Assembly: GCA_038205115.1 (NCBI GenBank)
Contig: JBBRCE010000039.1
Span: forward strand, 1-48,337
Source of the DNA: JBBRCE01 sp038205115
Lineage (GTDB): Bacteria > Planctomycetota > Planctomycetia > Pirellulales > JBBRCE01
DNA: 48,337 bases
Reading direction: 5' to 3'
This document shows positions 16,401-25,881 of this stretch, piece by piece; positions within the stretch are counted from its first letter, which is position 1, and each line of letters opens with the position of its first letter. Position numbers and translations under genes: made by a program. The notes under the pieces were generated by a model. That model had not been told where the DNA came from. It saw nothing but the letters and a program-made list of their open reading frames with translations, and did no database searches.

Positions 16401-17792
16401 ATGGCAAAACCGTCGATGTCAACCGAGCCCGGAGCCGACGGACGCGGCTCGACATTTGGCCGCATCTTTCGCACGCTCCGCTCGCGCAACTACCGGCTGT
16501 TCTTTAGCGGCCAAGGCATTTCGCTGATTGGCACTTGGATCACGCGAATTGCCACCAGTTGGCTGGTCTGGAAACTTTCGCACGACGAATGGCAACTCGG
16601 CCTGGTGACCTTCGCAGGGCAGATTCCCATTCCGCTGCTCTCGCCCATCGCCGGCGTGTGGGTCGATCGCATCAATCGCCATAAACTGCTGGTGGCCACG
16701 CAGGTGGCGGCCATGTTGCAATCGCTGGCGCTGGCCTGGCTGGCGTACACTGGCGTGGTGGCCGTCTGGCACGTGATGGCGCTGGCTGTGGTGCAAGGCA
16801 TCATCAACGCCATCGACACGCCGGCTCGTCAGGCGTTTTTGATCGAAATGATCGAAGATCGCCGCGATCTCAGCAACGGCATCGCGCTGAATTCGTCGAT
16901 GTTCAACGGCGCGCGATTGATCGGACCCGCGCTCGGCGGTTGGTGCATCAAGCTGGTCAGCGATCCGCACAGTTACCGCGGCGAGGCGCTCTGTTTTTTG
17001 GTGGACGGCCTCAGCTATTTTGCCGTGATTGCCGCGCTGTTGGCCATGCGGTTGCCCCGCTACGTCGCCCAGGTGCACACCACCAAAGTCATCCACGGGT
17101 TGATCGAAGGCTTTCAATACGCCTCTCGCTTCGCGCCGATCCGCGCCATTCTCACGCTGGTGGGCGTGGTCAGCCTGATGGGCATTTCGAACCTGGTGCT
17201 GATGCCTGCCGTGGCCGCCAACGTGTTGCATGGCGGGGCCGATACCTACGGCTGGCTGATGGCCGCCTCAGGCGTGGGTGCGCTGATCGGCGCCATCTTT
17301 TTAGCTTCGCGGCGCGACGTCCGCGGACTGGGCCGCGTGATCATCGTAGCCACCAGCCTGTTCGGCGGCGGTCTGATTTTATTTTCGCTCTGCGGACAAC
17401 TGGCGGCGCCGTGGAACCTCGTCTGTTCGTTTCTGGCGTTGGTCGTCAGCGGCTTCGGCATGATGGTGCAAATGGCGTCCGGCAATACGATTTTGCAAAC
17501 CATTGTCGACGACGACAAACGCGGCCGCGTGATGGGTTTTTACACCGTTTCCGCGCTGGGCACCGCGGCACTGGGCAGCCTAATTTCCGGCGGCCTGGCC
17601 AACGCCATTGGCCCGCAGCGCACGCTGGCCATCGGCGGTGCGGTCTGCCTGCTGGCAGCGGTCGCGTTCTCTCGGCAGCTACCAATTCTCCGCGAGCAAA
17701 TTCGTCCCATCTACCGCCGCATGGGCATTCTGCCCGCCGTGGCCGAAGGCCTGCAAACCGCAGCCGAGGTCAGCCGAAATCGCCAAGAATAA
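16401..17792 (+). CDS. MFS transporter of the MFS_3 / EntS-like group
   Basis: The 463-residue product has about 12 hydrophobic spans and the opening typical of EntS-like exporters (IFRTLRSRNYRLFFSGQG, followed by SLIGTWITRIATSWLVW). The inter-span loop SPIAGVWVDRINRHKLL carries the MFS motif-A-like D-R-x-x-R/H pattern. The segment DTPARQAFLIEMIEDRRDL is also characteristic. Members export small molecules using the proton gradient; the substrate cannot be read from the sequence. Either ATG 16401 or 16416 could be the start. It converges on the Gfo/Idh/MocA gene. The 274 bases upstream hold no other gene that I can see. Confidence 0.88.
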   Translation: MAKPSMSTEPGADGRGSTFGRIFRTLRSRNYRLFFSGQGISLIGTWITRIATSWLVWKLSHDEWQLGLVTFAGQIPIPLLSPIAGVWVDRINRHKLLVATQVAAMLQSLALAWLAYTGVVAVWHVMALAVVQGIINAIDTPARQAFLIEMIEDRRDLSNGIALNSSMFNGARLIGPALGGWCIKLVSDPHSYRGEALCFLVDGLSYFAVIAALLAMRLPRYVAQVHTTKVIHGLIEGFQYASRFAPIRAILTLVGVVSLMGISNLVLMPAVAANVLHGGADTYGWLMAASGVGALIGAIFLASRRDVRGLGRVIIVATSLFGGGLILFSLCGQLAAPWNLVCSFLALVVSGFGMMVQMASGNTILQTIVDDDKRGRVMGFYTVSALGTAALGSLISGGLANAIGPQRTLAIGGAVCLLAAVAFSRQLPILREQIRPIYRRMGILPAVAEGLQTAAEVSRNRQE

Positions 17793-17932
17793 TTGGTGGT
17801 ACGCGCGCCTCGTAAACGTCCGGCCGTCACACTTTTAACGTTTTGACGAACCGCAATCAATTGCGTTGTTCGACTAAAGCGGCATTTTCGATCGGCAGTT
17901 TGGCGGCGGAACGGGCTCCGCGGCAGCCGCAA

Positions 17933-19129
17933 CTACTTCCGCGCCCGCGGATGTTTGAGCGGCAGCCAGGCGGCGTTTTGTTGACTGCTGGCCACGCACT
18001 GCTGGATGAAATACATGCCCTCGACGCCGTCGTTGACGTTGGGAAACACGGTGTCGTGCAATTCGAATTTCTTGCCCGTGGCGCGCAGCGCCATGGCATC
18101 GTAGGCCGCGCGATAGACGTTAGCGAAGGCTTCGAAGAACGCTTCGGGATGCCCGCTGGGCAAGCGGCAGGCGGCCTTGCCGGCATCGTTCATGAAATCG
18201 GCGTTTGGGTCGCGGGTGTAAATGGCGTGCGGGTGGCCGTTGCGGCGGAAGATCATTTCATTGGGATTTTCCTGCCGCCATTGCAGCGAACCTTTGGTGC
18301 CGTCGATTTCGATCGTCAGATCATTTTCGCGTCCGTGACTGATCTGTGAAGCGGTGACGGTGCCCAAACCGCCATTTTCGAACCGCACCACGGCGGTGCC
18401 GTAATCGTCCAGTTTGCGGCCGGATACGAAGGTCTTCAGATGGCAACTGATCGACTCTGGCAGCAAACCGGTCATGTAGCGGCCCAGGTTGTACGCGTGC
18501 GTGGCGATATCGCCAAAGCATCCGGCCGCGCCGCTCTTGCTGGGATCGGTTCGCCAGGCAGCTTGCTTTTGATCGCTGGCTTCGAGCCGAGTTCGCAGCC
18601 AACCTTGAATGTATTGCGCGCGGACGGCGTTGATTTCGCCCAGCTCGCCGCCCAGAATCATTTGCCGCGCTTGTCGCACCAGCGGATAGCCGGTGTAGTT
18701 ATGACTGACGGCAAACACCACGCCCGATTTGTCGACCGCCGCGGCCAATTGCTCGGCTTCGGCCAGATCGAAGGTCATCGGTTTGTCGCAAATCACATTA
18801 AAGCCGGCCTCGACTGCCGCCTTGGCAATCTTGAAATGCGTATGGTTGGGCGTGGCCACGCTGACAAAATCGATCCGCTGATCCGCTGGCAGCGCCAGTT
18901 CTTTTTCGAGCAGTTCTTGGTACGAACCATACGCGCGGGCGGGCGCAATATCGTAATCGGCGGCGGAGGCTTTAGCCCGCGCGGCGTCGCTGGAGAGCGC
19001 ACCGGCCACCAGCGCCGCCCGATTATCCAGCACGGCCGCCGTGCAATGCACGCGGCCAATAAACGAGCCTTGGCCACCGCCGACCAATGCCATGCGAAGT
19101 TTACGATTGAGATCGCCGTTTGTTGGCAT
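17933..19129 (-). CDS. Gfo/Idh/MocA family oxidoreductase
   Basis: The 398-residue product has an N-terminal Rossmann fold (ALVGGGQGSFIGRVH) and the family's DFVSVATPNHTHFKIAKAA stretch. The catalytic-lysine motif is VICDKPM, a variant of the usual EKP. The second half is the alpha/beta substrate domain (GCFGDIATHAYNLGRYM provides the family's GD-x4-H signature). Such enzymes oxidise or reduce sugars and inositols with NAD(P). Planctomycetes carry many copies and the substrate cannot be inferred. GGAG lies nine bases before the ATG at 19129. There is no signal peptide or twin-arginine motif, so this copy is cytoplasmic. Confidence 0.9.
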   Translation of the reverse strand: MPTNGDLNRKLRMALVGGGQGSFIGRVHCTAAVLDNRAALVAGALSSDAARAKASAADYDIAPARAYGSYQELLEKELALPADQRIDFVSVATPNHTHFKIAKAAVEAGFNVICDKPMTFDLAEAEQLAAAVDKSGVVFAVSHNYTGYPLVRQARQMILGGELGEINAVRAQYIQGWLRTRLEASDQKQAAWRTDPSKSGAAGCFGDIATHAYNLGRYMTGLLPESISCHLKTFVSGRKLDDYGTAVVRFENGGLGTVTASQISHGRENDLTIEIDGTKGSLQWRQENPNEMIFRRNGHPHAIYTRDPNADFMNDAGKAACRLPSGHPEAFFEAFANVYRAAYDAMALRATGKKFELHDTVFPNVNDGVEGMYFIQQCVASSQQNAAWLPLKHPRARK

Positions 19130-19565
19130 CTGCTGCTGCTCCGAAAATGAATTGCTGCGCGTGATGTGAATTTGCGGCCATTATGACGAGCCAACCCCGC
19201 GAAGGGAAGGAATCGCAGGTGTCGAATCCGGCGGAGAGAATTGCAGGTGAGGGAAATGCGGGTGAGGGAAATGCAAATTGAAAAACGCGAATTGAAAATT
19301 GCAACATGAAGAGAGGAAGCAGACGCTGCTGGCGGAATCGACCGCTGCCGACCTTGCCAGACGAAGCTCGTCTGTTGCCGATGCTGCCAGCGTCGGTGAA
19401 TGAGCCGTTTTGCAAACCACAGCCCGCCAAGCGCCGCGGCTATAATGTTTCGCCAAGCGGATTGGCTGTTTGCGCAGCAGTTACCAAACGCACACCGCAA
19501 TTCCTGTACAATGCACGCCTCGGCGGGGGATTTTCAAAACAGTCCGCGAAATGGAGTTTCATCTG
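19130..19565. other. Intergenic region between divergent genes
   Basis: These 436 bases separate the minus-strand oxidoreductase from the plus-strand heme protein. A perfect TATAAT lies at 19441-19446 and a TACAAT at 19507-19512, either of which could be a -10 box for the heme protein, but neither has a good -35 at 16-18 bases. Around 19248-19277 gtgagggaaatgc occurs twice, 14 bases apart start to start. No gene is convincing here. Confidence 0.4.
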
Positions 19566-20339
19566 ATGATCCGAACATTGCTGTCTGCCACGATCACTGT
19601 TTTTGCTGGCTGCGCCGCCGCGCTCGCTGCGGAACCTGCGAAGCCGGCGAATCCGCCCACGAAATTTCCCGTGCCGGCGGAGGTCAATTCGGCCCGCGCC
19701 GCTGGTCCATTCGATGAGCGGTTACAGAAGATCGCCAGCGAATATGTGCGCTGGGGGCGCGTCGACGAAAAAACTCATTGGGCGCCGGTCCTTTGCGAAC
19801 CGGCTATTAGCGCACCGCCCGCGTATACCGCTCAAGTGCGTTTGAGTCAAAGCGAAGACCAGGGCACGCACGGCAGCAAGCTGTATTCGCTGTTTGCGCG
19901 CTATCGCGACGAATATCTGTCGCACGGAGACTTGCGCGGTAGGATCAGCACCGGGCAGGCCATCGTCAAGCAGTCCTGGCATGCGGAAGAAGTCACCGAC
20001 GCCAAACAGCGCCCCGGAAAGCAGATCGATCAGTCGAAAATGCTGCATCAAGTGATCACCACCGATCCGAAGAGCAAGGTGCCAGTTGTGGTTGACGATC
20101 ATTTTTACCCTTATGCCTGGCGTGGTGAAAAAGTTTACAAGGCCACCACGCAAGCTGATCTGTTCGTAATGCTCAAACTCGATCCCAAAACGGCCGACAC
20201 CGATCAAGGCTGGGTCTACGCCACACTGACGCCTGATGGCAAACAAGTCACAGGTGCCGGCAAGCTCGAGTCGTGCATGAAATGCCATTTGGAAGCCAAG
20301 CATGAGCGGCTGTTCGGCCTGAAAACCGAGCAGCCATAA
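19566..20339 (+). CDS. Exported c-type heme protein resembling cytochrome P460, first copy
   Basis: The 257-residue product has a signal peptide (LLSATITVFAGCAAALAAEP) and one CxxCH heme-attachment motif near the C-terminus (ESCMKCHLEAKHERLF, Cys237/Cys240/His241). The motif after the globular domain, the preceding GWVYATLTPDGK and the central Lys-containing strand GQAIVKQSW follow the layout of cytochrome P460, where a lysine is cross-linked to the heme. I infer a P460-like fold; identity to true P460 is likely low. Those enzymes act in the periplasm on hydroxylamine or nitric oxide, or are of unknown role. The start at 19566 has GGAG nine bases upstream. A close paralog follows directly. 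Confidence 0.7.
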   Translation: MIRTLLSATITVFAGCAAALAAEPAKPANPPTKFPVPAEVNSARAAGPFDERLQKIASEYVRWGRVDEKTHWAPVLCEPAISAPPAYTAQVRLSQSEDQGTHGSKLYSLFARYRDEYLSHGDLRGRISTGQAIVKQSWHAEEVTDAKQRPGKQIDQSKMLHQVITTDPKSKVPVVVDDHFYPYAWRGEKVYKATTQADLFVMLKLDPKTADTDQGWVYATLTPDGKQVTGAGKLESCMKCHLEAKHERLFGLKTEQP

Positions 20340-20390
20340 TCCGCGCGTAAGGCAACGGGATCAGCCGTTTTTTCGAAGAGGAAAACTGCC

Positions 20391-21167
20391 ATGCATCAAT
20401 GAAAACGACGTTGTCTCGTCGCGGCAGTTGCGTTAATTTTTCCCGCGATTGCCCTCGCGGTTGAGGCCGACAAGCCGGCCGATTCGCCTGCGGATCGCGC
20501 CGGCCCAGCGCCGGATCGCTCCGTTGGTCCGTTCGATAAACGACTGCTGGAGATTGGCAGCGAATATCTCAAATGGGGCCGCGTCGATGACGAAATGCGC
20601 TGGGCACCGACACTCTGCCGGATGGCAACGCCAGGCGGTGTCAAATTCAGTCAAAGCGATGAAGAGGAAACTCATGGGCATAAGCTCTATTCGCTGTTCG
20701 CACGAAATCGTACTGAATATTCCAGCCTGGAAGCGAACGGCAAAATCAAAGTTGGTCAGGCGGTTGTCAAACAATCTTGGACCATCGAAGAAATCACCGA
20801 CAAAAAGGCCAAGCCTCCAAAACGGATCGATTACGAACGCGTGATTAGCACTGAGATTTCTGAGGCCGACCCCAAGCGAGATTCGTCGCAAGATGACGGC
20901 GAAAATCATTTTTATCCCTACATTTGGCGTGGCGGCAAAGTCTACAAAGCCGACAAGCCGGCCGGCCTGTTCGTGATGCTCAAGCTGGATCCCACCACGG
21001 CCGACACCGACGATGGCTGGGTTTACGCCACCCTCACGCCCGACGGCAAACAAGTCACTGCTGCGGGCAAGCTGGAATCCTGCCTGAAGTGCCATCTGGA
21101 AGCCAAAAACGAGCGGCTGTTCGGTCTGAAAAACGAGCAGCCGGAACAAAAAACGAGCAAACCGTAA
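20391..21167 (+). pseudogene. Second P460-like heme protein, reading frame broken in the signal peptide
   Basis: From about 20403 the frame encodes a paralog of the preceding protein: GPFDKRLLEIGSEYLKWGRV, KLYSLFARNRTEY, GQAVVKQSW, GWVYATLTPDGK and ESCLKCHLEAKNERLF. The beginning does not read through. ATG 20391, preceded by GAGGA, gives Met-His-Gln and then an in-frame TGA at 20400-20402. ATG 20399 is one frame off. Removing one A from the AAAA at 20402-20405 joins ATG 20399 to the body and yields a textbook signal peptide (MKRRCLVAAVALIFPAIALA). The coding body shows no other stop, so the lesion is recent, a sequencing error, or bypassed. The next in-frame ATG (20595) would leave a protein without signal peptide or N-terminal domain. 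Confidence 0.65.
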
Positions 21168-21352
21168 CCGGGCGGAACGGCCGCACCGGTAACACGCCCT
21201 GCCACGGCGCCGCCGACTCTTGACAAAACGCCGCCAAAACGGCTTACTTAAGTCTGTCGCGCGATTGAAATTGGAGCGGCTCGGCCGGGCGGATTGCCGC
21301 CGCAGGTATTGCCGCGCCATTGCTGCTTCCGGAATTCACCTGAAAGTCCCAT

Positions 21353-21646
21353 ATGCTCTTGTCTGAATTGCCTAACACCCACACACAGCACTCGCTCGGT
21401 ACGCTGGGCCGCGTCAATCGGCTCGAAAATGTCGACGAAGAAGAAGAGTTCGACGACGATCAGGAACTGGAGCAGGGCGACGGCATTGGCGGCATCGACG
21501 ACTTCGATGAAGAGGATTTCGACGACGACTTCGACGATGATTTCGAGGAAGACACGGAAGAATACGAGTCGACCGAAGAAGCGGCGCCTGTGGTGCCCCT
21601 GGACGACGACGATGAAGACCTTGATGAAGAATTTGAAGAGGAATAG
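21353..21646 (+). CDS. Small highly acidic protein
   Basis: The 97-residue product has a normal N-terminus of about 26 residues (LLSELPNTHTQHSLGTLGRV) and then a tail of nearly continuous Asp and Glu, broken by GDGIGGID and by EEAAPVVPL. The acidic part contains almost no lysine or arginine. It is probably disordered. Acidic small proteins of this kind are common in planctomycete genomes; a role in binding basic proteins or metal ions is conceivable but unproven. No strong ribosome binding site is visible before ATG 21353. The gene lies between the heme-protein pair and the VWA gene on the same strand. Confidence 0.6.
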   Translation: MLLSELPNTHTQHSLGTLGRVNRLENVDEEEEFDDDQELEQGDGIGGIDDFDEEDFDDDFDDDFEEDTEEYESTEEAAPVVPLDDDDEDLDEEFEEE

Positions 21647-21805
21647 CCCACGCCAGCAGTTGTTCAGCAAATGATCTCGCAGCATTCGTTTCGCGACGGG
21701 TCGATTTGCCGCGATTTTCGGCCGCGCTGAGCCCGGCTCTTGCCCAACTGCGTACAATGCAGACGTTGCGGTCAAGATAGTCAGCGCATAGCGTAAGGAC
21801 AGCGG

Positions 21806-23506
21806 ATGCCAGATCGATCCAAACTCGGCGGGGTGATCCACACGTACTTGGGTTACGATCCGGTTTCTTTTCCGAGCCCCTCGCAGCCGCCGCCAGATTT
21901 GGTTTCGGCCGCTTTCGAGCATATGCTCGCCTTTGGCGACATGCGCGAGTTGACCGACGAAGAACTCGCCCGGGCAGTCGAACTCGATCCCAGCCAAATC
22001 GCCGGTTTGGGGCCGAGTTTAGAATCGCTGATGGCCATGCTCCGCGAGCGCAAGCGGAAGATTCTGGAAACCTACGAAACCCAGCGCGCGCTCAAGGCCG
22101 CCCGTAACGACTATCGCGACCTCGGCCAACGGATGAAGCCGCCGGGCAAGCTCAAGCCGGCATTTCAAAAAGCGTTTTCGCAAGAACAACTCCGCGACCT
22201 CGAACGACTGTGGTACCAGGCCGGCGATGAGCGCGGCGAGTTCGCACGGCAACTGGTGCAACTGGCCGCCAAGCTGGGCGACAAATACCAGGTGGAACAG
22301 CTCGCCAGTAAGTATGAGTTCACCGGCCGGCAGTCGCTGACTGTGGCCGAAGCCTTGGAAATCAAGGAAGAGCTGGAAACCATCGACAAACTGCTGCAGC
22401 AACTGGCCGACGCCGCCAAGAATGCGCAGATCGGTTTGATCGACATGGAAGCGCTTTCCAAATTCGCCGAGTCGGGCGAAATGGACCAGCTCGACGCGCT
22501 CAAGCAGCAGGTCGAAAACATGCTCCGCGAAATGGCCGAGCGCCAAGGTTTGGAAAAAGGCAAACGCGGATACAATCTCACGCCCAAGGCTTACCGTCTG
22601 TTTCAAGGCAAGCTGCTGGAGCAAATCTTTGCCAATCTGCAAGCCTCGCGCAGCGGCCGGCATCAAGGGCCCATCGTGGGCGAAGGCGCGGTCGAACTGC
22701 AGCGCACCAAGCAGTACGAATTCGGCGACTCGGTCACCAACATGGACGTGCCGGCTTCAATGATCAACGCCCTGGTGCGCGGCGGCGGTGGATTGCCGGT
22801 GCGAATGCAGCAGCAAGATATCGAAATTCATCGCACTCGCAACTCGCCCAAATGCGCGACCGTGGTGCTGATGGACATGAGCGGTTCCATGCGCCACGGC
22901 GGCCAATACATCAACGTCAAACGGATGGGCATGGCGCTCGACGGGCTGATTCGCCGCGAGTATCCGGGCGACTATCTGCAGTTCATTGAAATCTACACCT
23001 TTGCCAAACCGCGCCCCTCCGGCGAACTGGCCATGCTGATGCCCAAGCCGGTGACCATTTACGACCCGGTGGTGAATTTACGGGTGAACATGAGCAACCC
23101 GGACATCAGCGAACATCAAATTCCGCCGCACTTCACCAATATTCAACATGGCCTGCAAATGGCGCGGCAATTTCTGGCCAAGCAAGACACGCCCAACCGG
23201 CAGGTGATTTTAATTACCGACGGTCTGCCGACCGCGCACTTCGAAGGGCATATACTGCGGCTGATGTACCCGCCGCAAAAGCCCACCGAAATGGCCACGA
23301 TGCGCGAAGGCCAACTTTGTCATCGCGACGGCATCACGATCAACATCTTTTTGTTGCCGAGTTGGTCGCAATCTCGCGAAGATATTCGGTTTGCCTATCG
23401 ACTGGCCGAATCGACCGCTGGCCGTGTGTTCTTCACCGCTGGCAACGACCTTGATCGCTACGTGGTTTGGGACTACCTCAATCACCGCCGCACGATTATC
23501 TCGTAA
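21806..23506 (+). CDS. VWA domain protein with helical N-terminal half
   Basis: The 566-residue product has a mainly helical N-terminal region (to about 340) rich in Gln/Glu/Leu (QLADAAKNAQIGLIDMEALS). A von Willebrand A domain of about 190 residues follows. Its metal site is intact: VVLMDMSGSMRHGG is the DxSxS motif and VILITDGLPTAHF carries the later aspartate. There is no signal peptide, so it is cytoplasmic. VWA proteins of this layout usually work with MoxR-type AAA+ ATPases as chaperone-like pairs, but no MoxR gene is here. AAGGA lies upstream of ATG 21806. TACAAT at 21753-21758 may be the -10 of its promoter. It ends 36 bases from the convergent cstA. Confidence 0.8.
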   Translation: MPDRSKLGGVIHTYLGYDPVSFPSPSQPPPDLVSAAFEHMLAFGDMRELTDEELARAVELDPSQIAGLGPSLESLMAMLRERKRKILETYETQRALKAARNDYRDLGQRMKPPGKLKPAFQKAFSQEQLRDLERLWYQAGDERGEFARQLVQLAAKLGDKYQVEQLASKYEFTGRQSLTVAEALEIKEELETIDKLLQQLADAAKNAQIGLIDMEALSKFAESGEMDQLDALKQQVENMLREMAERQGLEKGKRGYNLTPKAYRLFQGKLLEQIFANLQASRSGRHQGPIVGEGAVELQRTKQYEFGDSVTNMDVPASMINALVRGGGGLPVRMQQQDIEIHRTRNSPKCATVVLMDMSGSMRHGGQYINVKRMGMALDGLIRREYPGDYLQFIEIYTFAKPRPSGELAMLMPKPVTIYDPVVNLRVNMSNPDISEHQIPPHFTNIQHGLQMARQFLAKQDTPNRQVILITDGLPTAHFEGHILRLMYPPQKPTEMATMREGQLCHRDGITINIFLLPSWSQSREDIRFAYRLAESTAGRVFFTAGNDLDRYVVWDYLNHRRTIIS

Positions 23507-23542
23507 GTGATTCTCAAGCGGGCGGCACAAAGAAATCGGCCG

Positions 23543-25720
23543 TTATCGCTTGGTTTGATTCGCAGCCGTTGCCCCCGGTGGTGCGCCGCGCAGCCCATAG
23601 TAGTGGCTCAGCCAGCGTGTCAGCGCTTGCACCACGATGATCAGGACCGACGCCACGATGAAGATCGTCAACGCGATGTTCAGCAGCGCTTGATAGAAGG
23701 CAAAGTCACATGGCGCCTTGTGGTCGAAGACCGGCTGCAGTTTGCCGTAAGACCAACCCGTAATCATCTGATAAGCCGCGGTGATGGTGGTGGTCAGCAC
23801 AAACAGCATCGGCAACACGGTGATGTAGGCGTACCGCCCGCGGCCCGCGTTGATCATCACCGTAGTGACGACGGCCAGCGCAATCACGGCCAGCATTTGA
23901 TTAGCGATGCCGAACATCGGCCAGATGGTTTCGATCGAACCACTCCAAATCAATGAGCCCCAGCACAGCGTGACCAGCGCCGTCGAAAAGATCGCGCCTG
24001 GCATCCAGTCGGCGCGATCGAGCGGTTTATAAATTTTGCCGAGCACTTCTTGCAACAAAAACCGCGCGATCCGAGTGCCGGTATCGATGGTGGTCAGAAT
24101 GAACAGCGCCTCGAACATGATGGCAAAGTGGTACCAGTATCGATAGATCGACTCCAACCGGCCGGGCGCAATGCCCAAGTTATTGCTGGCTTGCGTGAAG
24201 ACTTCCGACATTCCCACCGCCAGCGTCACCGCGCCGCCGGTGCGGCCGCGGAGCGATTCGCCGCCTACCTGCCGCTCGATCTCCGGGAGCGTGTCGTGGA
24301 GCGCATCGAGCTGCTGCAGTTTATCGGCGTACTTTTCGACCTTGGCCAGATCGATGTTGATGGCGTAATAATTGCCCGGCGAGAGCGAGGCCGCGGCCAG
24401 CAGCGCCACCACGGCAACCAGCCCTTCGATCAACATTGCGCCGTAGCCAATCGTACGAATGTCGCTTTCGCGCCCGATCATCTTGGGCGTGGTCCCGGAC
24501 GAGACCAGCGCATGAAATCCGGAGATCGCGCCGCACATGATGCAAATGAAGCAAAACGGAAACAGCGCGCCGTTGAAATACGGTCCGCCGCCATTGCGAA
24601 AGACATCGTTCACGGCCGGCGCCTTGAGCGTGGGATTCGCCACAATCACCGCGCCCACCAGCAGCACCACGGTGCCGATCTTCAAAAAGCTAGAAAGATA
24701 ATCGCGTGGGCAAAGCAGCATCCACACGGGCAGCACCGACGCCACAAAACCGTAGATGCAAATCGCCCAAATGATGCCGCCGCGCGATAGCGAAAAATAC
24801 GGCTCCAGCGGCGAGTTGGGAATCCAATTGCCGGCCACGGTGGCCGCCAGCACGGCGATCGCGCCAATGGCCGAAGCTTCCACGACCTTGCCCTTGCGGA
24901 ACTTGTACATGTACAGCCCAATGAACAGCGCAATCGGCACCGTGCAAGCGATGGTGAACGTACCCCAGCTACTGCCAGGCACCGTTTGCAGCACGCCGTC
25001 AGGCAGCGTAATCGACGGCCGCTGCTGCCCTTCGGTGTTGGGCAACGGCTTGATCTCGGCGGCTGTCTCGGGCGGAAAGCTCATGGCAAACGATTCGCTG
25101 CGTTTGGAGATCGCGCCATTCGGAAAGCGAATCAGAGTGTCGCCGGGCAGCGTGTAAAGCTTGCGACCGCTGGCATCGACGGCCGCGAGTGAATCGCTGG
25201 CCGACTCCGGCAATTCGAGAATCGTGCCTTTGGCGAATTTGACTTCTTCGCCGCCCAGCGCTTTGACCACCACCAGCCCCAAACCGGAGAGCGCAATCAC
25301 CACCACAAACAAAATCGAAATCGAAGCGGTTACGCCGGCTACCGAACCGATCTCGGCCCGCGCAATTTCGGCCAGCGAGCGGCCGTTGTGCCGGACCGAC
25401 GCGGCCAGCACCAACATGTCTTGCACCGCGCCCGCCAGGCACACGCCAATCACAATCCAGATCAGCCCAGGCAAATAGCCGAACTGAATGGCCAGCACCG
25501 GGCCGATCAGCGGCCCCGCGCCAGAAATGGCGGCAAAGTGATGCCCAAACAACACCCATTTATTGGTGGGATGGTAATTCTGACCATCATCGAGTCGCAG
25601 CGCCGGCGTCACCCGCGTGTCGTCCAGTACGGCCACTTTGGCAGCCAAAAACGCGCTGTAAAAACGATATGCAATCGCCAGGCAGGCCAAAACCCCAATC
25701 AATAGCGGCATGGCCGACAT
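23543..25720 (-). CDS. cstA: Carbon starvation protein CstA, pyruvate or peptide transporter family
   Basis: The 725-residue polytopic protein matches CstA in length and motifs: ALRLDDGQNYHPTNKWVLFG near the N-terminus, HHFAAISGAGPLIGPVLA, and GAISGFHALVSSGTTPKMI in the middle. ALFILTTIDTGTRIARFLLQ and GSIETIWPMFGIANQMLAVI lie later in the protein. The family imports pyruvate or peptides during carbon limitation. An insertion of about 90 residues after span 5 (VKFAKGTILELPESASDSLA onward) is longer than in E. coli CstA and faces a loop. Start codons at 25720 and four residues later are both possible. It lies 161 bases downstream of the DUF885 gene on the same strand. Confidence 0.95.
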   Translation of the reverse strand: MSAMPLLIGVLACLAIAYRFYSAFLAAKVAVLDDTRVTPALRLDDGQNYHPTNKWVLFGHHFAAISGAGPLIGPVLAIQFGYLPGLIWIVIGVCLAGAVQDMLVLAASVRHNGRSLAEIARAEIGSVAGVTASISILFVVVIALSGLGLVVVKALGGEEVKFAKGTILELPESASDSLAAVDASGRKLYTLPGDTLIRFPNGAISKRSESFAMSFPPETAAEIKPLPNTEGQQRPSITLPDGVLQTVPGSSWGTFTIACTVPIALFIGLYMYKFRKGKVVEASAIGAIAVLAATVAGNWIPNSPLEPYFSLSRGGIIWAICIYGFVASVLPVWMLLCPRDYLSSFLKIGTVVLLVGAVIVANPTLKAPAVNDVFRNGGGPYFNGALFPFCFICIMCGAISGFHALVSSGTTPKMIGRESDIRTIGYGAMLIEGLVAVVALLAAASLSPGNYYAINIDLAKVEKYADKLQQLDALHDTLPEIERQVGGESLRGRTGGAVTLAVGMSEVFTQASNNLGIAPGRLESIYRYWYHFAIMFEALFILTTIDTGTRIARFLLQEVLGKIYKPLDRADWMPGAIFSTALVTLCWGSLIWSGSIETIWPMFGIANQMLAVIALAVVTTVMINAGRGRYAYITVLPMLFVLTTTITAAYQMITGWSYGKLQPVFDHKAPCDFAFYQALLNIALTIFIVASVLIIVVQALTRWLSHYYGLRGAPPGATAANQTKR

Positions 25721-25881
25721 AACGTTTGCGCCTTGGAGAGTGCCAAGAAGTGTTCGCTGCTTATCTTATTGAGTGTGGCACGCAGTTTGAACGGCAAAAC
25801 GAAAAATGCTGAACGGAATGGTCAGTTCAAGACTGTTCCACAAGTTGGGCATAATCCGGCATTCACTTCGCCGGATCGAAA

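Noticed and set aside
19441..19446. Perfect TATAAT before the heme-protein genes
   Set aside because: No acceptable -35 box at 16-18 bases upstream, so it is mentioned only in the intergenic entry.
25776..25791. Plus-strand TGGCACGCAGTTTGAA resembling a sigma-54 promoter
   Set aside because: The invariant -12 GC is GA, and no plus-strand gene lies downstream; cstA and the DUF885 gene are both on the minus strand.
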